A stretch of 64,000 nucleotides of DNA from Dallia pectoralis (GCA_029465975.1 CM055754.1:9027929-9091928), one strand, 5' to 3'. Positions 42,301 to 55,685 are shown, counted from the first letter of the stretch. The notes: generated from the letters alone by a model not told the origin. Made by a program: numbers and translations.

Positions 42301-43854
42301 CATAACTGGTTCAATTGAGTCATATATTTCTGAATTTCTTACAGTTCCTTTCTGCTCTGAGAGAAAATCCTAATTTGTTGGTTTTGGATTGTCTGTTACC
42401 GAATGTGTCAAACAGCTGCTCTTGCCAGTTATGGTTCAAAGGGCTTAAGATTTGATAATTCCCTTTTTCATTCTGACTTACTGGTGGCAATTGTCTGAGA
42501 TCATTCCACTGTAGCCTGTAAAATTATTATTGCCGCAAGTAGATGTTCATTTTGATTTGACAGAAAAGTTACATAAGTTTCCCATAAATGTCCTGCTTAA
42601 TATATTTTGCATAAGGAGATTTTGTGTTTTATCTTTTGCTACTTTTTAATTATTGATATTCTGCTAAGTATTTGTTGTAAGATCAATAAATAAAATTTGA
42701 TTGATTCACATAGTACCAGTTCCAGTGTATCATCTGTTTATTATTCTAACATTCAATTCATAACTAATCAATAAATCATTCAAAATTGTCTTACAATCCA
42801 ATTTAATTTCTATCCAAAATATTATAAATCTTCAACAAGTATATTCAACAAGTATGGTCCACCCATTTGGACAATATCGAATTAATGACTTCGCTGTCTG
42901 CAATTGCTGGGTTGTTTATTTCAGTCAGGTCTTCTATACTGGTATCTGACATCTGTTGGAAACACTGTGTGTAACCTATTGTCCATTTGTATGGTAGACC
43001 GACAATCAGCTTGTTTGTAGATCATCACTCTGGCCTCACTCTCTCCACCTTACAGCAAATGTGGATCAGCATCCACATTTGCCACCGGAAGTGCTTCGCC
43101 CATTTATCTTCTTCACTTGACGGACATGTCTGCTTGGCCCCAGTGTCAGGTCCAGGCCGAAGGCAGACTTCTGTCTTTGTGAACAGGTTTGTTTACACTT
43201 AAGGGTAATTAATATGTCGATTTGTATACGTTTCTAAATAAATGAGACCTCAGTACCAATACAACACATTGTTTTGTGCCTCTTTGAGGTAGCTATGCAC
43301 TTCAATTGTCCCGATGACCTTATATCTTTATTATTTAAGATACGGCGTTATAGTTTATAAAGGATTCTCTTCTCGTCCTTCATCAGATCCATCAGCCATT
43401 TCCTATCCACCCGCCTCCCGAGTCCCGAAACACAAAGGGTCTCGAGGGATAAGCAATGTAATCGTTCAATAACTGTGTCTGTCACATGATCTCTTACTCT
43501 AGTCCATGTGGCCAAGATCAGAAAGGTGGATTAGCAGTTGCCTCTGGAAAGTGTTCTGACCACTGATATTTCTCCCCCTTGTGGTGTTATAGACTTTGTT
43601 CAAAGTTGATTACAATTTGTTGCCATCAATCTACGCGTAAAAAGCTCCATAACGACAAAGAGAAAACGTTTCCTAGCCAAACATTTCCATTCCTAGAACT
43701 ATGCCTTAACCTAATCCTATATTGATCTCTGGATAGTTCCTTGGAGTTAATGGCTTGGTTTCTGCTCTGATATGCACTATAAAGTGTGCCCCCCTTAAAA
43801 AACCAATTATGTGCCATTCTATATCTATATTTATTTAATTGGGCATGTAACTGA
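42301..43854. other. Intergenic, nothing recognised
   Basis: No gene, array or clear transposon recognised. Confidence 0.45.
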
Positions 43855-44800
43855 GCTCATACATTCTATACCCCTTAAGGTGTCATGTGATATCTGGCAC
43901 CAAGACATTAGCATGAAATCCTTCAAGTCCTGTATACGTTTCAAGGTTGAGCCGCCATGCATGTAACTTCTTGGTCCAGCACATTCCACAGATGCTTAAT
44001 CAGATGGCGATCTGGAGCGAAAACTTTGAACTCTTCATCATGTTCATCAAACAATTCCCGAACAATGTGTGCAGTGTGGCAGGGGGCATTATCCTCCTGT
44101 AAGAGGCCACTGCCATCAGTAAACGGCGCACGCTGTCCATGTGATGCAAACGAAAATGTGACTCATCGGACCAGGCGACCTTCTTCCACTGCTCCAAGGT
44201 CCAGTTCCGACACATGCAAGCTATTGTAGGAGCTTTCAACGGTGGACAGGGGTCATTATGGGCACTCTAACCGGTCTGCGGCAACGCAGACAGAAACACG
44301 TCCGGGTGTGATGTATTGTGCTTTGTGACACATTCCTCCCGTAACATCATAAACATGTTCTGTGACTTGTGCCACAGTAGACCTTCTGTCGGTTCGGATC
44401 ACACAAGTCAGTATTCACTGCTGGCATGCATCAATGAGACTTTTGCGCCCACCACTGTTTTGCCGTTTGTGGTTTTTCCCTCCTCAGACCACTGTCGATA
44501 AGTACTCATCACTGCTGACTGGGAGCACCCCATAAGCCATCCTGTGTCAAAGATGCTTTGAACTTGTGGTGTGGTCATAAGTCGTGTGGTCATACCAATA
44601 TGGTCCATGTGAACGTCGCTCGGGTCTTTACTCCAGTTTCTTTCCGCATCCATCACGTTAACTATGAGCATCGATTATTCGCTTACCATCTAATCTAACC
44701 AGATCACTGACTACTCAGACCTTGACACGTGCCCTTGCTAGGATACAAACAACGGAACTTGCAATCATAATGGTCATATTGTTCTGGCTCACCATAATCA
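43855..44800 (-). mobile_element. Decayed Tc1/mariner element
   Basis: The minus strand encodes NWTLEQWKKVAWSDESHFRL (44180-44240), the first catalytic Asp region of a Tc1 transposase. At 44408-44671 it encodes an N-terminal helix-turn-helix piece (GCSQSAVMSTYRQWSEEGKT). Plus-strand sequence near 43890-43935 (ATCTGGCACCAAGACATTAGC) recurs at about 56188-56212 in another copy. Frames are broken. Confidence 0.8.
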
Positions 44801-45029
44801 GGGCTAATATCAATATTTAATACAGGTTTTTAATATGTCTGTGAAAATACAATTATTTGATTTCATTTTAGTCATTATTAACAAATTGTTATAATTAACT
44901 CAAGTTTATTTTCAAATTATATTGTTAAGTAACTCTATGAAACTCACTGAAGGACAGATGTTTATTGACATGTATTTTCATGATAACAATGAAAACTGCA
45001 ACCATTATATGCAATAAAAGTGGCACCTA

Positions 45030-47185
45030 AATAATATCAGGGCCTGTGGTCTCAGGACACCGTGCATTTATAACCCCTCCCTATATAACACTGTGCATTT
45101 ATAACCCCTCCCTATATAACACCGTGCATTTATAACCCCTCCCTATATAACACTGTGCATTTATAACCCCTCCCTATATAACACCGTGCATTTATAACCC
45201 CTCTCTATATAACACCGTGCATTTATAACCCCTCTCTATATAACACCGTGCATTTATAACCCCTCCCTATATAACACTGTGCATTTATAACCCCTCCCAC
45301 TGTATTTATAACCCATTTATAACCCCTCCCTATATAACACCGTGCATTTATAACCCCTCCCTATATAACACCGTGCATTTATAACCCCTCCCTATATAAC
45401 ACCGTGCATTTATAACCCCTCCCTATATAACACTGTGCATTTATAACCCCTCTCACCGTGCATTTATATAACACTGTGCATTTATAACCCCTCCCTATAT
45501 AACACCGTGCATTTATAACCCCTCCCTATATAACACCGTGCATTTATAACCCCTCCATATATAACACCGTGCATTTATAACCCCTCCCTATATAACTGTG
45601 CATTTATAACCCCTCCATATATAACACCGTACATTTATAACCCCTCCCTATATAACACCGTGCATTTATAACCCCTCCTCATATATAACACCGTGCATTT
45701 ATAACCCCTATATATACACCGTGCATTTATAACCCCTCTATATATAACACCGTGCATTTATAACCCCTCCATATATAACACCGTGCATTTATAACCCCTC
45801 CCTATATAACACCGTGCATTTATAACCCCTCCCTATATAACACCGTGCATTTATAACCCCTCCATATATAACACCGTTTATAACCCCTCCATATATAACA
45901 CCGTGCATTTATAACCCCTCCCTATATAACACCGTGCATTTATAACCCCTCCATATATAACACCGTGCATTTATAACCCCTCCCTATATAACACCGTGCA
46001 TTTATAACCCCTCCCTATATAACACCGTGCATTTATAACCCCTCCCTATATAACACCGTGCATTTATAACCCCTCCCTATATAACACCGTGCATTTATAA
46101 CCCCTCCCTATATAACACCGTACATTTATAACCCCTCCCTATATAACACCGTGCATTTATAACCCCTCCATATAACACCGTACATTTATAACCCCTCCCT
46201 ATATAACACCGTGCATTTATAACCCCTCCCTATATAACACCGTGCATTTATAACCCCTCCCTATATAACACTGTGCATTTATAACCCCTCCCTATATAAC
46301 ACTGTGCATTTATAACCCCTCCCTATATAACACTATTTATAACCCCTCCATATATAACACTGTACATTTATAACCCCTCCCTATATAACACTGTGCATTT
46401 ATAACCCCTCCCTATATAACACTGTGCATTTATAACCCCTCCCTATATAACACTGTGCATTTATAACCCCTCCCTATATAACACTGTGCATTTATAACCC
46501 CTCCCTATATAACACTGTGCATTTATAACCCCTCCCTATATAACACTGTAATACTATATAACACTGTGCATTTATAACCCCTCCCTATATAACACCGTGC
46601 ATTTATAACCCCTCTATATATAACACCGTGCATTTACAACCCCTCTATATATAACACCGTACATTTATAACCCCTCCCTATATAACACTGTGCATTTATA
46701 ACCCCTCCCTATATAACACTGTGCATTTATAACCCCTCCCTATATAACACTGTACATTTATAACCCCTCCCTATATAACACTGTGCATTTATAACCCCTC
46801 CCTATATAACACCGTACATTTATAACCCCTCCCTATATAACACTGTGCATTTATAACCCCTCCCTATATAACACTGTGCATTTATAACCCCTCCCTATAT
46901 AACACCGTGCATTTATAACCCCTCCCTATATAACACCGTACATTTATAACCCCTCCCTATATAACACTGTGCATTTATAACCCCTCCCTATATAACACCG
47001 TACATTTATAACCCCTCCCTATATAACACTGTGCATTTATAACCCCTCCCTATATAACACCGTACATTTATAACCCCTCCCTATATAACACTGTGCATTT
47101 ATAACCCCTCCCTATATAACACCGTACATTTACAACCCCTCCCTATATAACACCGTGCATTTACAACCCCTCCCTATATAACACC
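45030..47185. repeat. 31-bp minisatellite, about 70 copies, upstream of gjd2
   Basis: Units of 31 bp, core GTGCATTTATAACCCCTCCC then TATATAACACC. Common variants are CACTG for CACCG, GTACA for GTGCA, and CATATATAAC for CTATATAAC, plus several short truncated units. It ends about 540 bases before the gjd2 start codon. Every unit holds TATATAA and TTTATAA, both close to a TATA box. Confidence 0.97.
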
Positions 47186-47725
47186 GGTGCATTGAGCTTA
47201 ATCGTGTCCGCGGTCCGGGTTTGCATTCCCGACTATCGAAAATGAGGAACCCCGGTGTGTTTTGGCAGCGCTCCAGCAACCTGTCTGCGCGTGACGCAGG
47301 GAGGGAACTACTTATAAAGGCGGATTAACACCGGCAAGACGTTAAACCCAACCTCCCCGCATGCAGTCACAGCGCACAGAGCCATCAACCCGATCTGGAG
47401 GTCGAACATAGGAGGGCTTATAGTAATCAGACGACCAGACAGTGTGGCAAAGAATCATTCTGCGTCGTGCGTAAAGGAGGAGGGCAGGAGCTGCTGTAAG
47501 GGAGGAGGGCTGGAGCAGCTGTAAGGGAGGAGGTCAGGAGCAAATGTAAGGGAGGAGGGCAGGAGCAGCTGTGCATGGGCTCGCAATCAATGCATTTGCC
47601 AGATTACCTCGGAGCCTCCGGAGAGTGACACCAACCAGAGACCCGGGGAACTATTTTCCACATATCTGGTTGGAGGAGTTCGTGCAGGGTGCCGTGGGCT
47701 CTCGCCTCCTCCTTGATGAACAACA
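47186..47725 (+). promoter_or_regulatory. gjd2: gjd2 promoter and 5' untranslated region
   Basis: GC-richer DNA between the 31-bp array and the start codon. TATAAA at 47313-47318 is a candidate TATA box, about 410 bases before the ATG. The transcription start is not proven. Confidence 0.5.
47472..47571. repeat. 25-bp tandem repeat, four copies, in gjd2 5' region
   Basis: Four copies of about 25 bp, with the form TAAGGGAGGAGGGCAGGAGC then AGCTG, exactly 100 bases in all. They lie between the TATA-like box and the gjd2 start codon. Confidence 0.85.
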
Positions 47726-47796
47726 ATGGGGGAATGGACCATCCTAGAGAGGCTCCTGGAGGCTGCTGTCCAGCAGCACTCCACTATGATAGGGAG
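47726..47796 (+). CDS. gjd2: gjd2 exon 1
   Basis: 71 bases encode the cytoplasmic N-terminus MGEWTILERLLEAAVQQHS to Gly23, plus two bases of Arg24. Donor GGGAG/GTAAGG. Too short for an ordinary ORF search. Confidence 0.95.
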
Positions 47797-49156
47797 GTAA
47801 GGAGCAAAATGTCAAATGTTATTTATCTGTATTTTGTACAGCATTTTGTATATTACTATCCCTATACCCCCTCAGCCCCTTAGTGTAATTCATATTGTTC
47901 TATTCTTATGTTGTATGTATGCACCTTCCTGCCAAAGTAAATTCCTTGTCTGTTAACACATTCATGGCGATTAAACATTTTTCTGATTCTGAACTGCAAT
48001 TACTACAGATGTTCATTTGTAGTGGCTGTTGTTGGTGCTTTGGTGGGTGGCTGTAAGTAATTTATTAAGCAAAAAGATACTCACAAATTGCGATTTGACA
48101 CAAGTTGAACAAAGAACAACGCATATAGCACATACCAACTGCATTGCTGAGAGCGAGTCTATAGTGACCGTTAGTTTCAGCACGGGACAGCTCCCAGTAA
48201 CACACTCCTTTGAGAGCCACTGCAGCCTTGTCCATCTGCAGGTACACACACAATGCAATTTAGTTATCCCGACTACATATTGATGCATTGTTTTTTTGTT
48301 TGCTTTTAGGATTCTGCTTACTGTCGTTGTGATCTTCCGGATTCTGATAGTGGCAATAGTCGGAGAGACAGTCTATGATGACGAGCAAACCATGTTTGTC
48401 TGTAACACCTTACAGCCGGGCTGCAACCAGGCCTGCTACGACAAGGCGTTCCCCATTTCGCACATTCGATTTTGGGTCTTTCAGATCATAATGGTGTGCA
48501 CCCCGAGTCTGTGTTTCATCACCTACTCCGTGCATCAGTCGGCGAAACAGAAAGAGCGACGGTACTCCACGGTGTTCCTGACCCTGGATAAGGATCCGGA
48601 TCCGATGAAACGAGACGACAGCAAAAAGATCAAGAACACCATTGTGAACGGAGTGCTCCAGAACACGGAGAACTCCACCAAAGAAGCCGAACCAGACTGC
48701 TTGGAGGTAAAGGAGGTCCCCAATTCGGCCATGAGAACTACTGGGAAGTCGAAAATGAGGAGGCAGGAGGGCATCTCCAGGTTTTACATCATCCAAGTGG
48801 TTTTCAGAAACGCCCTGGAAATAGGTTTTTTAGTGGGTCAGTATTTCCTGTATGGATTCAACGTCCCGTCGGTGTACGAATGCGATCGGTACCCCTGCAT
48901 AAAAGATGTTGAATGCTATGTGTCCAGACCGACGGAGAAGACCGTGTTCCTGGTCTTCATGTTTGCGGTCAGTGGCTTTTGTGTGCTGTTGAACCTGGCG
49001 GAACTCAATCATCTGGGCTGGAAGAAAATCAAAACGGCCGTGCGAGGAGTGCAGGCAAGGAGAAAGTCCATTTATGAAATCAGAAATAAGGACCTGCCCC
49101 GGATGAGTGTGCCTAATTTCGGTCGCACTCAGTCCAGTGACTCTGCTTATGTTTAG
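47726..49156 (+). CDS. gjd2: Connexin 35/36 (gap junction delta-2)
   Basis: Exons 47726-47796 and 48310-49156 join to 305 codons. This is the neuronal gap-junction protein that forms electrical synapses in retina and brain (Cx36 in mammals, Cx35/34.7 in fish). The N-terminus MGEWTILERLLEAAVQQHS is the family's. Loop E1 has C-x6-C-x3-C (CNTLQPGCNQAC) and loop E2 has C-x4-C-x5-C (CDRYPCIKDVEC). There are four membrane spans and a long cytoplasmic loop that lacks the Gly run of mammalian Cx36. The C-terminal SAYV binds the PDZ domain of ZO-1. The intron after codon 23 is diagnostic of delta connexins. Whether this is the a or b fish paralogue cannot be told here. Confidence 0.97.
47870..47998 (+). 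mobile_element. LINE 3' tail in the gjd2 intron
   Basis: AATTCCTTGTCTGTTAACAC and CATGGCGATTAAACATTTTT then CTGATTCTGAAC match the 3' end typical of fish L2-like LINEs, in sense orientation. Only the tail remains. Confidence 0.6.
48176..48194 (+). promoter_or_regulatory. gjd2: RE1/NRSE-like element in the gjd2 intron
   Basis: TTCAGCACGGGACAGCTCC has both halves of the REST-binding RE1 (TTCAGCACC and GGACAGCGCC) with one mismatch each, but two bases fewer between them than the usual site. Cx36 is known to be a REST-repressed gene. The compressed spacing makes binding uncertain. Confidence 0.45.
48310..49156 (+). CDS. gjd2: gjd2 exon 2
   Basis: Acceptor TGCTTTTAG/GATT, reading on from Arg24 into the first membrane span (ILLTVVVIFRILIVAIVGE) and ending SAYV-stop. 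It holds both cysteine loops and the conserved YIIQVVFRNALEIGFLVGQY third span. Confidence 0.97.
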
Positions 49157-49163
49157 AGTATGG

Positions 49164-49312
49164 AGAGAGTTTATGATGGGACCATGTGTAATTTGGGAAG
49201 ATGAAACAGAGATAAACACGGGGTGGACAGCTCCTCTGGAGAGTGTTTAAGATGGGACCATGTGTGGTTTGGGAAGATTAAACCAAGATAAACACGGGAG
49301 GACTCTGTTTAA
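49164..49312 (+). repeat. Duplicated 76-bp block in the gjd2 3' UTR
   Basis: GATGGGACCATGTGTAATTT at 49175 recurs as GATGGGACCATGTGTGGTTT at 49251, each followed by GGGAAGAT and AGATAAACACGGG. It starts eight bases after the stop codon. Confidence 0.85.
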
Positions 49313-50288
49313 TGACTTAACAGAGTGAGATGATTTTTGATTTGTCTTTTAAGGACTCCACAGTTGCAGGCGTGACCGACACTCGTTTTGGTAACGTATT
49401 TATTACATTGCACTGATGCAACTTTTTAGTAAAGTTTATACTCTGTGAAGCGCTAAATATAGATCCTGTCACGTGTTCACATATTTACTCCTTGTGGGCC
49501 GATCTACTGTACTTGAAGAGAGTAAATTCAAGTTGCACTGAGAGGTGAACGCCGGGCTGCCAAACTTAACCCGATACGTGCTGGTGTTTAAAAAGAATTA
49601 AATCGATTTTTAACACCAACCTATTTAAGCGACAAAATACACAACCTATGTGTGTTTGACGGGGAATCTAATCTCCATATGCATTTTTATGGAGTGACCT
49701 TGTTTAAATAATTTCGCATCATTCATCTTTTTGTTGCCTATATGTTCGCACCACTGACCTTAACATATGTAATCATTCCATTGCTATAGCCTATAGATGA
49801 CTTGCAAAACATTATCTGGGGGATTTGCTGCAACGCCGACGTCTGTGACTTCCTTAATTTATACACCAAAGCGCCCACTGCTTTCATTTGTGAAAAGTGT
49901 TTTCTTGCTTTCTTGTAATCAAGTGCCATACTTGTACATAAACATATATGTATACATATAAATATATACATCTAAATATATAATAGTATTCATCATGAAA
50001 GCTAATTCCCTGCTTGAATTATGCTAAATGCCGCCCATCTATTTTGCTTTAACTGTATTTGTGATTTAAAAGAATATAAATATAAATTTCTTCTATTTGT
50101 ATTTTGCAAATGACTGGAAAGAAAAGATAGTGCTAGTCTTTTTAAAAGTGGACTAAAAATGTTTCTCCACAATCAAAATTGATCTCAACTCAAAATAGCA
50201 CAAAATTACATTTTTAACAATCTTGAATGGGCAATAAGTATCTGCTCTGGTGCTACGTTTTTTTCACAGAATGGTTTTCAATGTAACC

Positions 50289-50330
50289 AAAATAAACCAG
50301 AAAAAAACTTTTCTGTTGAAAAATAAAAGT
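50289..50330 (+). terminator. gjd2: Candidate gjd2 poly(A) signals
   Basis: AATAAACC at about 50291 and AAAATAAAAG at about 50321 are AATAAA signals about 1.15 kb after the stop codon. Connexin 3' UTRs are often of this size. No cleavage data. Confidence 0.4.
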
Positions 50331-53300
50331 GGGACTCGTGTACACCAGAATCATGTGTGTGAGGTGCAATACTTTCTGTCTGAAAGCTGAAATGGAATGT
50401 TAGAACTTTAGAATGATCCCACATTTACTCTGTCCAGAGCAGGGCATGGTTTAGTAGAAAGGACCATGTTTGCCACACCTATGTTGTTGCGTCCAATCAG
50501 AAACCCTAACGGGCCTCCCTTTTCCTTGTCAGTCTCTGTAACCGTGTGAGCGTGCGGTAACGGAAGTCAATGGACATTATGCGTCAAGTGACAAACATCA
50601 ATACTACACATCCCATAACTATGATGAGATGCAGTTCTAATGCATTCTGACATACGTATGCTGTCTCGTCCAAGTCAGATCCAACCTGACCCTAACTGTT
50701 CACATGGCTCCTATACTGTTACTGACTTTTTGACCTTGACCAGAAAGCATAGACCTGGACTGGTTTGATCATGACTTGATCTTCATCGATAGAGGACATT
50801 TTCCGAAGATTAGCGAGTAAAAGGGAAACAAATAAAAAAAGGATGTTCTGAACCTCACGACCACCCTCCGGAGCGAGTGTATCTGAGGGGGAGTCCCACA
50901 TTCTGCCTGAGCCATGATGACTTTGCAAAGCCCAAAACAAACGAAGAGCTGTGCATCTATTTCTGGATCAGCGGCGATGTGAAAATCCTCCCCATCTTGT
51001 GAACTCTGGAGAAAAGAAGAGTGCAGTTTATCTTCCTCACCTGATGCAATGCAGTATCTCACCTTTCTTTACTCACTCTTCCTCATTTCTCCCTACCTCC
51101 CCCATTCCCCATTCCACCTCTCGCTCTATTTGTCCCACGATTCATTTTCTCAGTGATTTCTTGCGTTCAAATGATTGTACAGGCCATTCTGTGTCCAATT
51201 CCGCACAGCCATTATCGACGCTTATAAACATTGTGGAATATTCAAATGGGTTGTGGCTAAAACGTCCCAATTGTAGAAGGCCGTGGTGCAAGAGATCATT
51301 CAAACAAAAACCATATTTCACTGTACATTAATTGTATATTTACTGTACATTGCTCTGATGCTGTGCTTGTGGTTTCCATGCAATGTTCTTCCTGATATTT
51401 TAATGGCTACTTCGAAATGCCAAAGTGATCGGGTTATGTATGAATGCAATTATGCATGCCGTGATGCATTTTACGTGGTGTGAGTGTTGGATGGCTTGGT
51501 TTATTGTTACGTGGTACCTGTGCTTCTGACCCGAGGGGATATATGACAGACAATAATTATTCTCCCAGTTCCAATTGAAAGCATCCAGAACAAGACTTTG
51601 GCCCCCATTCTTGACAACAGTAGATAAATCTGAGCAACCACTGCAGCTATTTTAAGAATCTAAGACAAATGCTCAGGAAAACCACCGATTTCGGCTGATT
51701 GCAGATGCTAAAAGATTCAGGAAGGGAGTTTTACAAGATAATTTTAGACCCTAATCTCTCTAATTTATTTCTATTACCCTGTTTAGAAGAAGCCTTGGAT
51801 TAGAGAGAATCCTCTCACTGGTCTACAGTATGCTGTCTGGGAGAGGAAAAGTGGCCAGTGCCTTTCCTCAAAATAAATCAAAACTCCTTTTCTCACGAAC
51901 CAATGAGGCTTCAGTGTAATGTCATTGTTCCTGTTCAATGCTTTAACAAGGGCCTTGCTGAAAGAAAATGCACTGGTTACCTTCAAAATGAATACTTTTT
52001 TTCAACAACTAAACAAACCAAGCCTCCAACCCTTGACCTTTTCCATACGCTGGTTCAGTATATGTACTGTTAGCGGAATGACTTTGAAAGACATACTGTG
52101 AATTAAATCCATTTTCTCACTAAAATGAGAATATATTTGTTAAGGGTGTGCTGTCTTTTTTTCCGCTTTTGTTCTGAATCCTTGCTAGCCTCTTCATAGG
52201 AGGAGTAAAAAACAATGTTGAAAAAAATGTCATGTAGAAAAAAATAACTATCAGAGCTGCTTCGTTTTCTCAATTTGCTTTTCAGAAACATGACGTTAAG
52301 TGCTACATCTAATTAAGGTTTCATGAGAAAATAAATCCAAATAACCTCGCTAGCAGATGAAAGGGACTCAGAACAGAGACTCTGTAAAGTCCCATTAACA
52401 ACACATAATCATGATTGGTCCATACATATATCAGTGGCAAAGACCAACATACGGAAGGAAAAGAATCGGCAACATTCTCACAATGGACCTGGCATGTGCA
52501 CAATGTCCACACGTTTAAAAGGATCAGAGAGACATCAGGAGAGATGGTGTCAGATCACTGGATAGCATTATTAATATTTATTATGTAATCAATTAATTAC
52601 ATCATCTTATTCTTTACTAGATTCATGCATTATACATGAATGGACCTTTTATCAAGGAAAACATTTTTCTTCCACCCTGGCTCAATCCAGTGAGTGTATA
52701 CTTGAAAGTCGTAGTTCGTTGACCAGACCACTGGCAAACAATGCTCGGGATAGCACCGTTGTTACGTTACTGGGCCATCGAGAAAACATTTTGTGAAATA
52801 TGTTGAATACACCATGCAACCTCAAGCCCTGTTTACACATGGCGCTAACATGCGCCATGTCCTCTGATCTTGTCCAAATTCTGCTTGTGTCCAGAAATGT
52901 AGATCAATAAAACACTGATTAGGTGTGTGTAGATGGACTAGGTGTGTGTAGACGTAGTAGGTGTATGTAGACATGAATCAGATGACGGAAGCATGTTAAT
53001 GGGAGGTTAAATTAAAGTCAACATACATCAAAAGAGACACAAAATACTGTTGTCGTTGTTCTGGACTTTAACAGGGACATTCTGTAAAAAAAGGATTTAT
53101 TAACGACCAGGTCAACATTGTAATGTTCATCAATGCCACCAAAATCCTAACAAGATTTACTTAGAGTTGAGAAGAATCTTTTGCTTTGGTGATTTAGAAG
53201 TAGACGTGTTGTTTTGGTCTCACTAACCCAATAAACCTGGATGTATATGAGCAATTAGCTTCCAGAGCAATTGGTTGACAAGCGGAGGACAAGCTCAAGA

Positions 53301-55685
53301 TGGCAGCTGGGATGAATCTGAATGGACGGTAACTACTTTATTTCAGACTGACATGGAAACCTATGACCTTGTATAATACAGAAATGCACGCTGTCTGGAA
53401 GCTGGGCAAGGTTGTACACAGATCTGTCTGATAGAGTAAAATAATTCTGAAACGGCCAAAATTCTGAAATAATTAAGAAAATGACACACTTTACATAAAA
53501 GGAGTGCAATAATTCCCATGGTTTATGTATTTACTGTATGCACAGCATATCCGCAAACTTATTGAAACCCCTGAGCCGTTATCTCATTATGTTAAATTAC
53601 GATTGGTACGCTGACAATTTGATCCGTTTGATGTTTTATCTTAAAACGCTGACACTAGAAATAAGTTAAAGTAGCGTTGGTCTTACGTTGGGAACACTAC
53701 AGGAACATTTTAAAGCGGGTCTATGGAAGCCTGTGCAATGGAAGCTCCACATTTACACAGATGAAATAAATTGCTCTTACGGTACTATTTTGGTGTTTCA
53801 TGACAAAGACTATGAGGACCTATGTATATTAGAAATTTTCAACAAATTGGAAAAAATCTAATAAAAAATCTATTACAAAATTAATTTATCATTATCGGAT
53901 ATTGTTTGTGGGCTGAAAGCAGAATAATTTACGTATTTAATTTAAACAACTACAAAATATATCCCGTATATACCGAGTTATTTACATAAGGCTTCTCTGC
54001 TATATGAATACTCTGAACAAATTGGAAGATGTTTGTCCTTTGTCCTGATTTGTTGATAGAATGGTTCAGAGTCTGCCTAATTGGTCTATTACACTTAAAA
54101 TAAGTATCGTCCCACACAAACAAGCTGATTTTTTCAACAGTGCTTTTTAGTGTGGCCATGAATCCAATTTGTGACTGGATATAGTACACTGAACAACTAA
54201 GACTCATTTTAGGGTAGTACAGAGCTATCACACCGCTTTTGCTACAGATTACTGCCTGAAAGGGGGAAGCAAATAAAAGAAAACACTGAAGCAGGTCTTA
54301 TGATCCAGTTAGCCCGAAGCTATGAAACAAGCTTGGTTACCATTGCAAACAAGCAACCACATGGCAAAGGGAGATATGGCGTGAATTCAATGGAAACAAA
54401 CAAAGTGGAGGGGGATGCCTGTACACATTTTTTAGTACGACAAGGTCATTGGCACCTCGGGACAATCCAAAATATGATGCTTTAATGTTAGTTATCTTTA
54501 TACTTCGTTCAGACACCAAAGTTTGAGTTTGCTGTTCGCTTTGCTCGCCCCTGGAGGAAACCAGGTTGTGATGCACGTGTGGGGATACTTTCATCAATAT
54601 GCAGCTGGCCAGGGTGAGTCCGATGCAGACAGGCTGTCCTCAGACAACTCTGGGTTGCCTGATAAGACCTCTTGAGCGCGGAGTCAAAGGGTCATGATGG
54701 CGAGACATGTGACCGTCGTGTTCGTAGGGATTTAACCGCGGCGACAGTAACACTCACAGATTAATTCCCCGTTCCAATTTGTAATATCACCTCTAGGGTT
54801 ATGAACATGGTGTGGATTGTGATTAGATTTGCTATCCTAAGGTTGGTTCTATCTGGGACAGGCTGTTCCTTCACCAGACAGAACAATGTAACCATACAAA
54901 ACCTTTATTTTTTATTTTTATAAAATACAATCATCCTCTGGTTTCTCTGTGTAACTCTCTGATAACATGGTCGGTTATATTCCGGGGAAGCAGGAGTAAT
55001 TCACATGGCATTATTTTCCAACTCTTTTCTCAATTGCTGATGTACTAGTTCACTCCCCAGTGATTACACAGCATACGAGTACTCAGCGTAGGAGTACACA
55101 GCATACGATGCCGACATGTGCTCTTATGCTGCAATATATAAACTTTGACCTCACGCACCGGGGCGGCCAGACCTTTGCAGGACTACATTACAATAAAGCA
55201 AACCCTAAAAACGTTCATTTTGGAAACAATGTCTATGATGACATCACTCCTATTGCTTGGTCTCCCTGCACGCCTCTTCTTCTCCACCTTTTTACCCGTT
55301 TCAGGCACCCGCTTAGGTGTTCCCTGTAGAACTGGATTAGGGGTAGAGAGAGGAAGGGAGAGGGACCTGAAGAGGGATGGAGAGAGAGAGATGACAATGA
55401 GAAAGACTAAGACATATAGAGAGAAATGGAGATTGGATAAAGAATAAGAGAGATGCAGGGTGAGGGAGAGATAACATTGTGAGGATTAATCACCAGAAAT
55501 GTCTAGCAAAATAAAACAAACTGCCCATAAAGGTTTACAAGGATGGCAATTCCAACTCTTCTCCACCAAAGAAGAAAATACAGAAAATAAACTCAGTATT
55601 TCCGAAAATTTTAATATTACTTAAGACCAATACAAAAAAGACAGTTTTAGAAATGGTGGCCAACAGAAAATTGTGAACATGAAAA
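50331..55685. other. Long gene-poor intergenic stretch
   Basis: No protein, RNA gene, tandem array or complete transposon was recognised in about 5.3 kb. A GA-rich run lies at 55330-55450. Conserved non-coding elements cannot be ruled out without an alignment. Confidence 0.45.
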
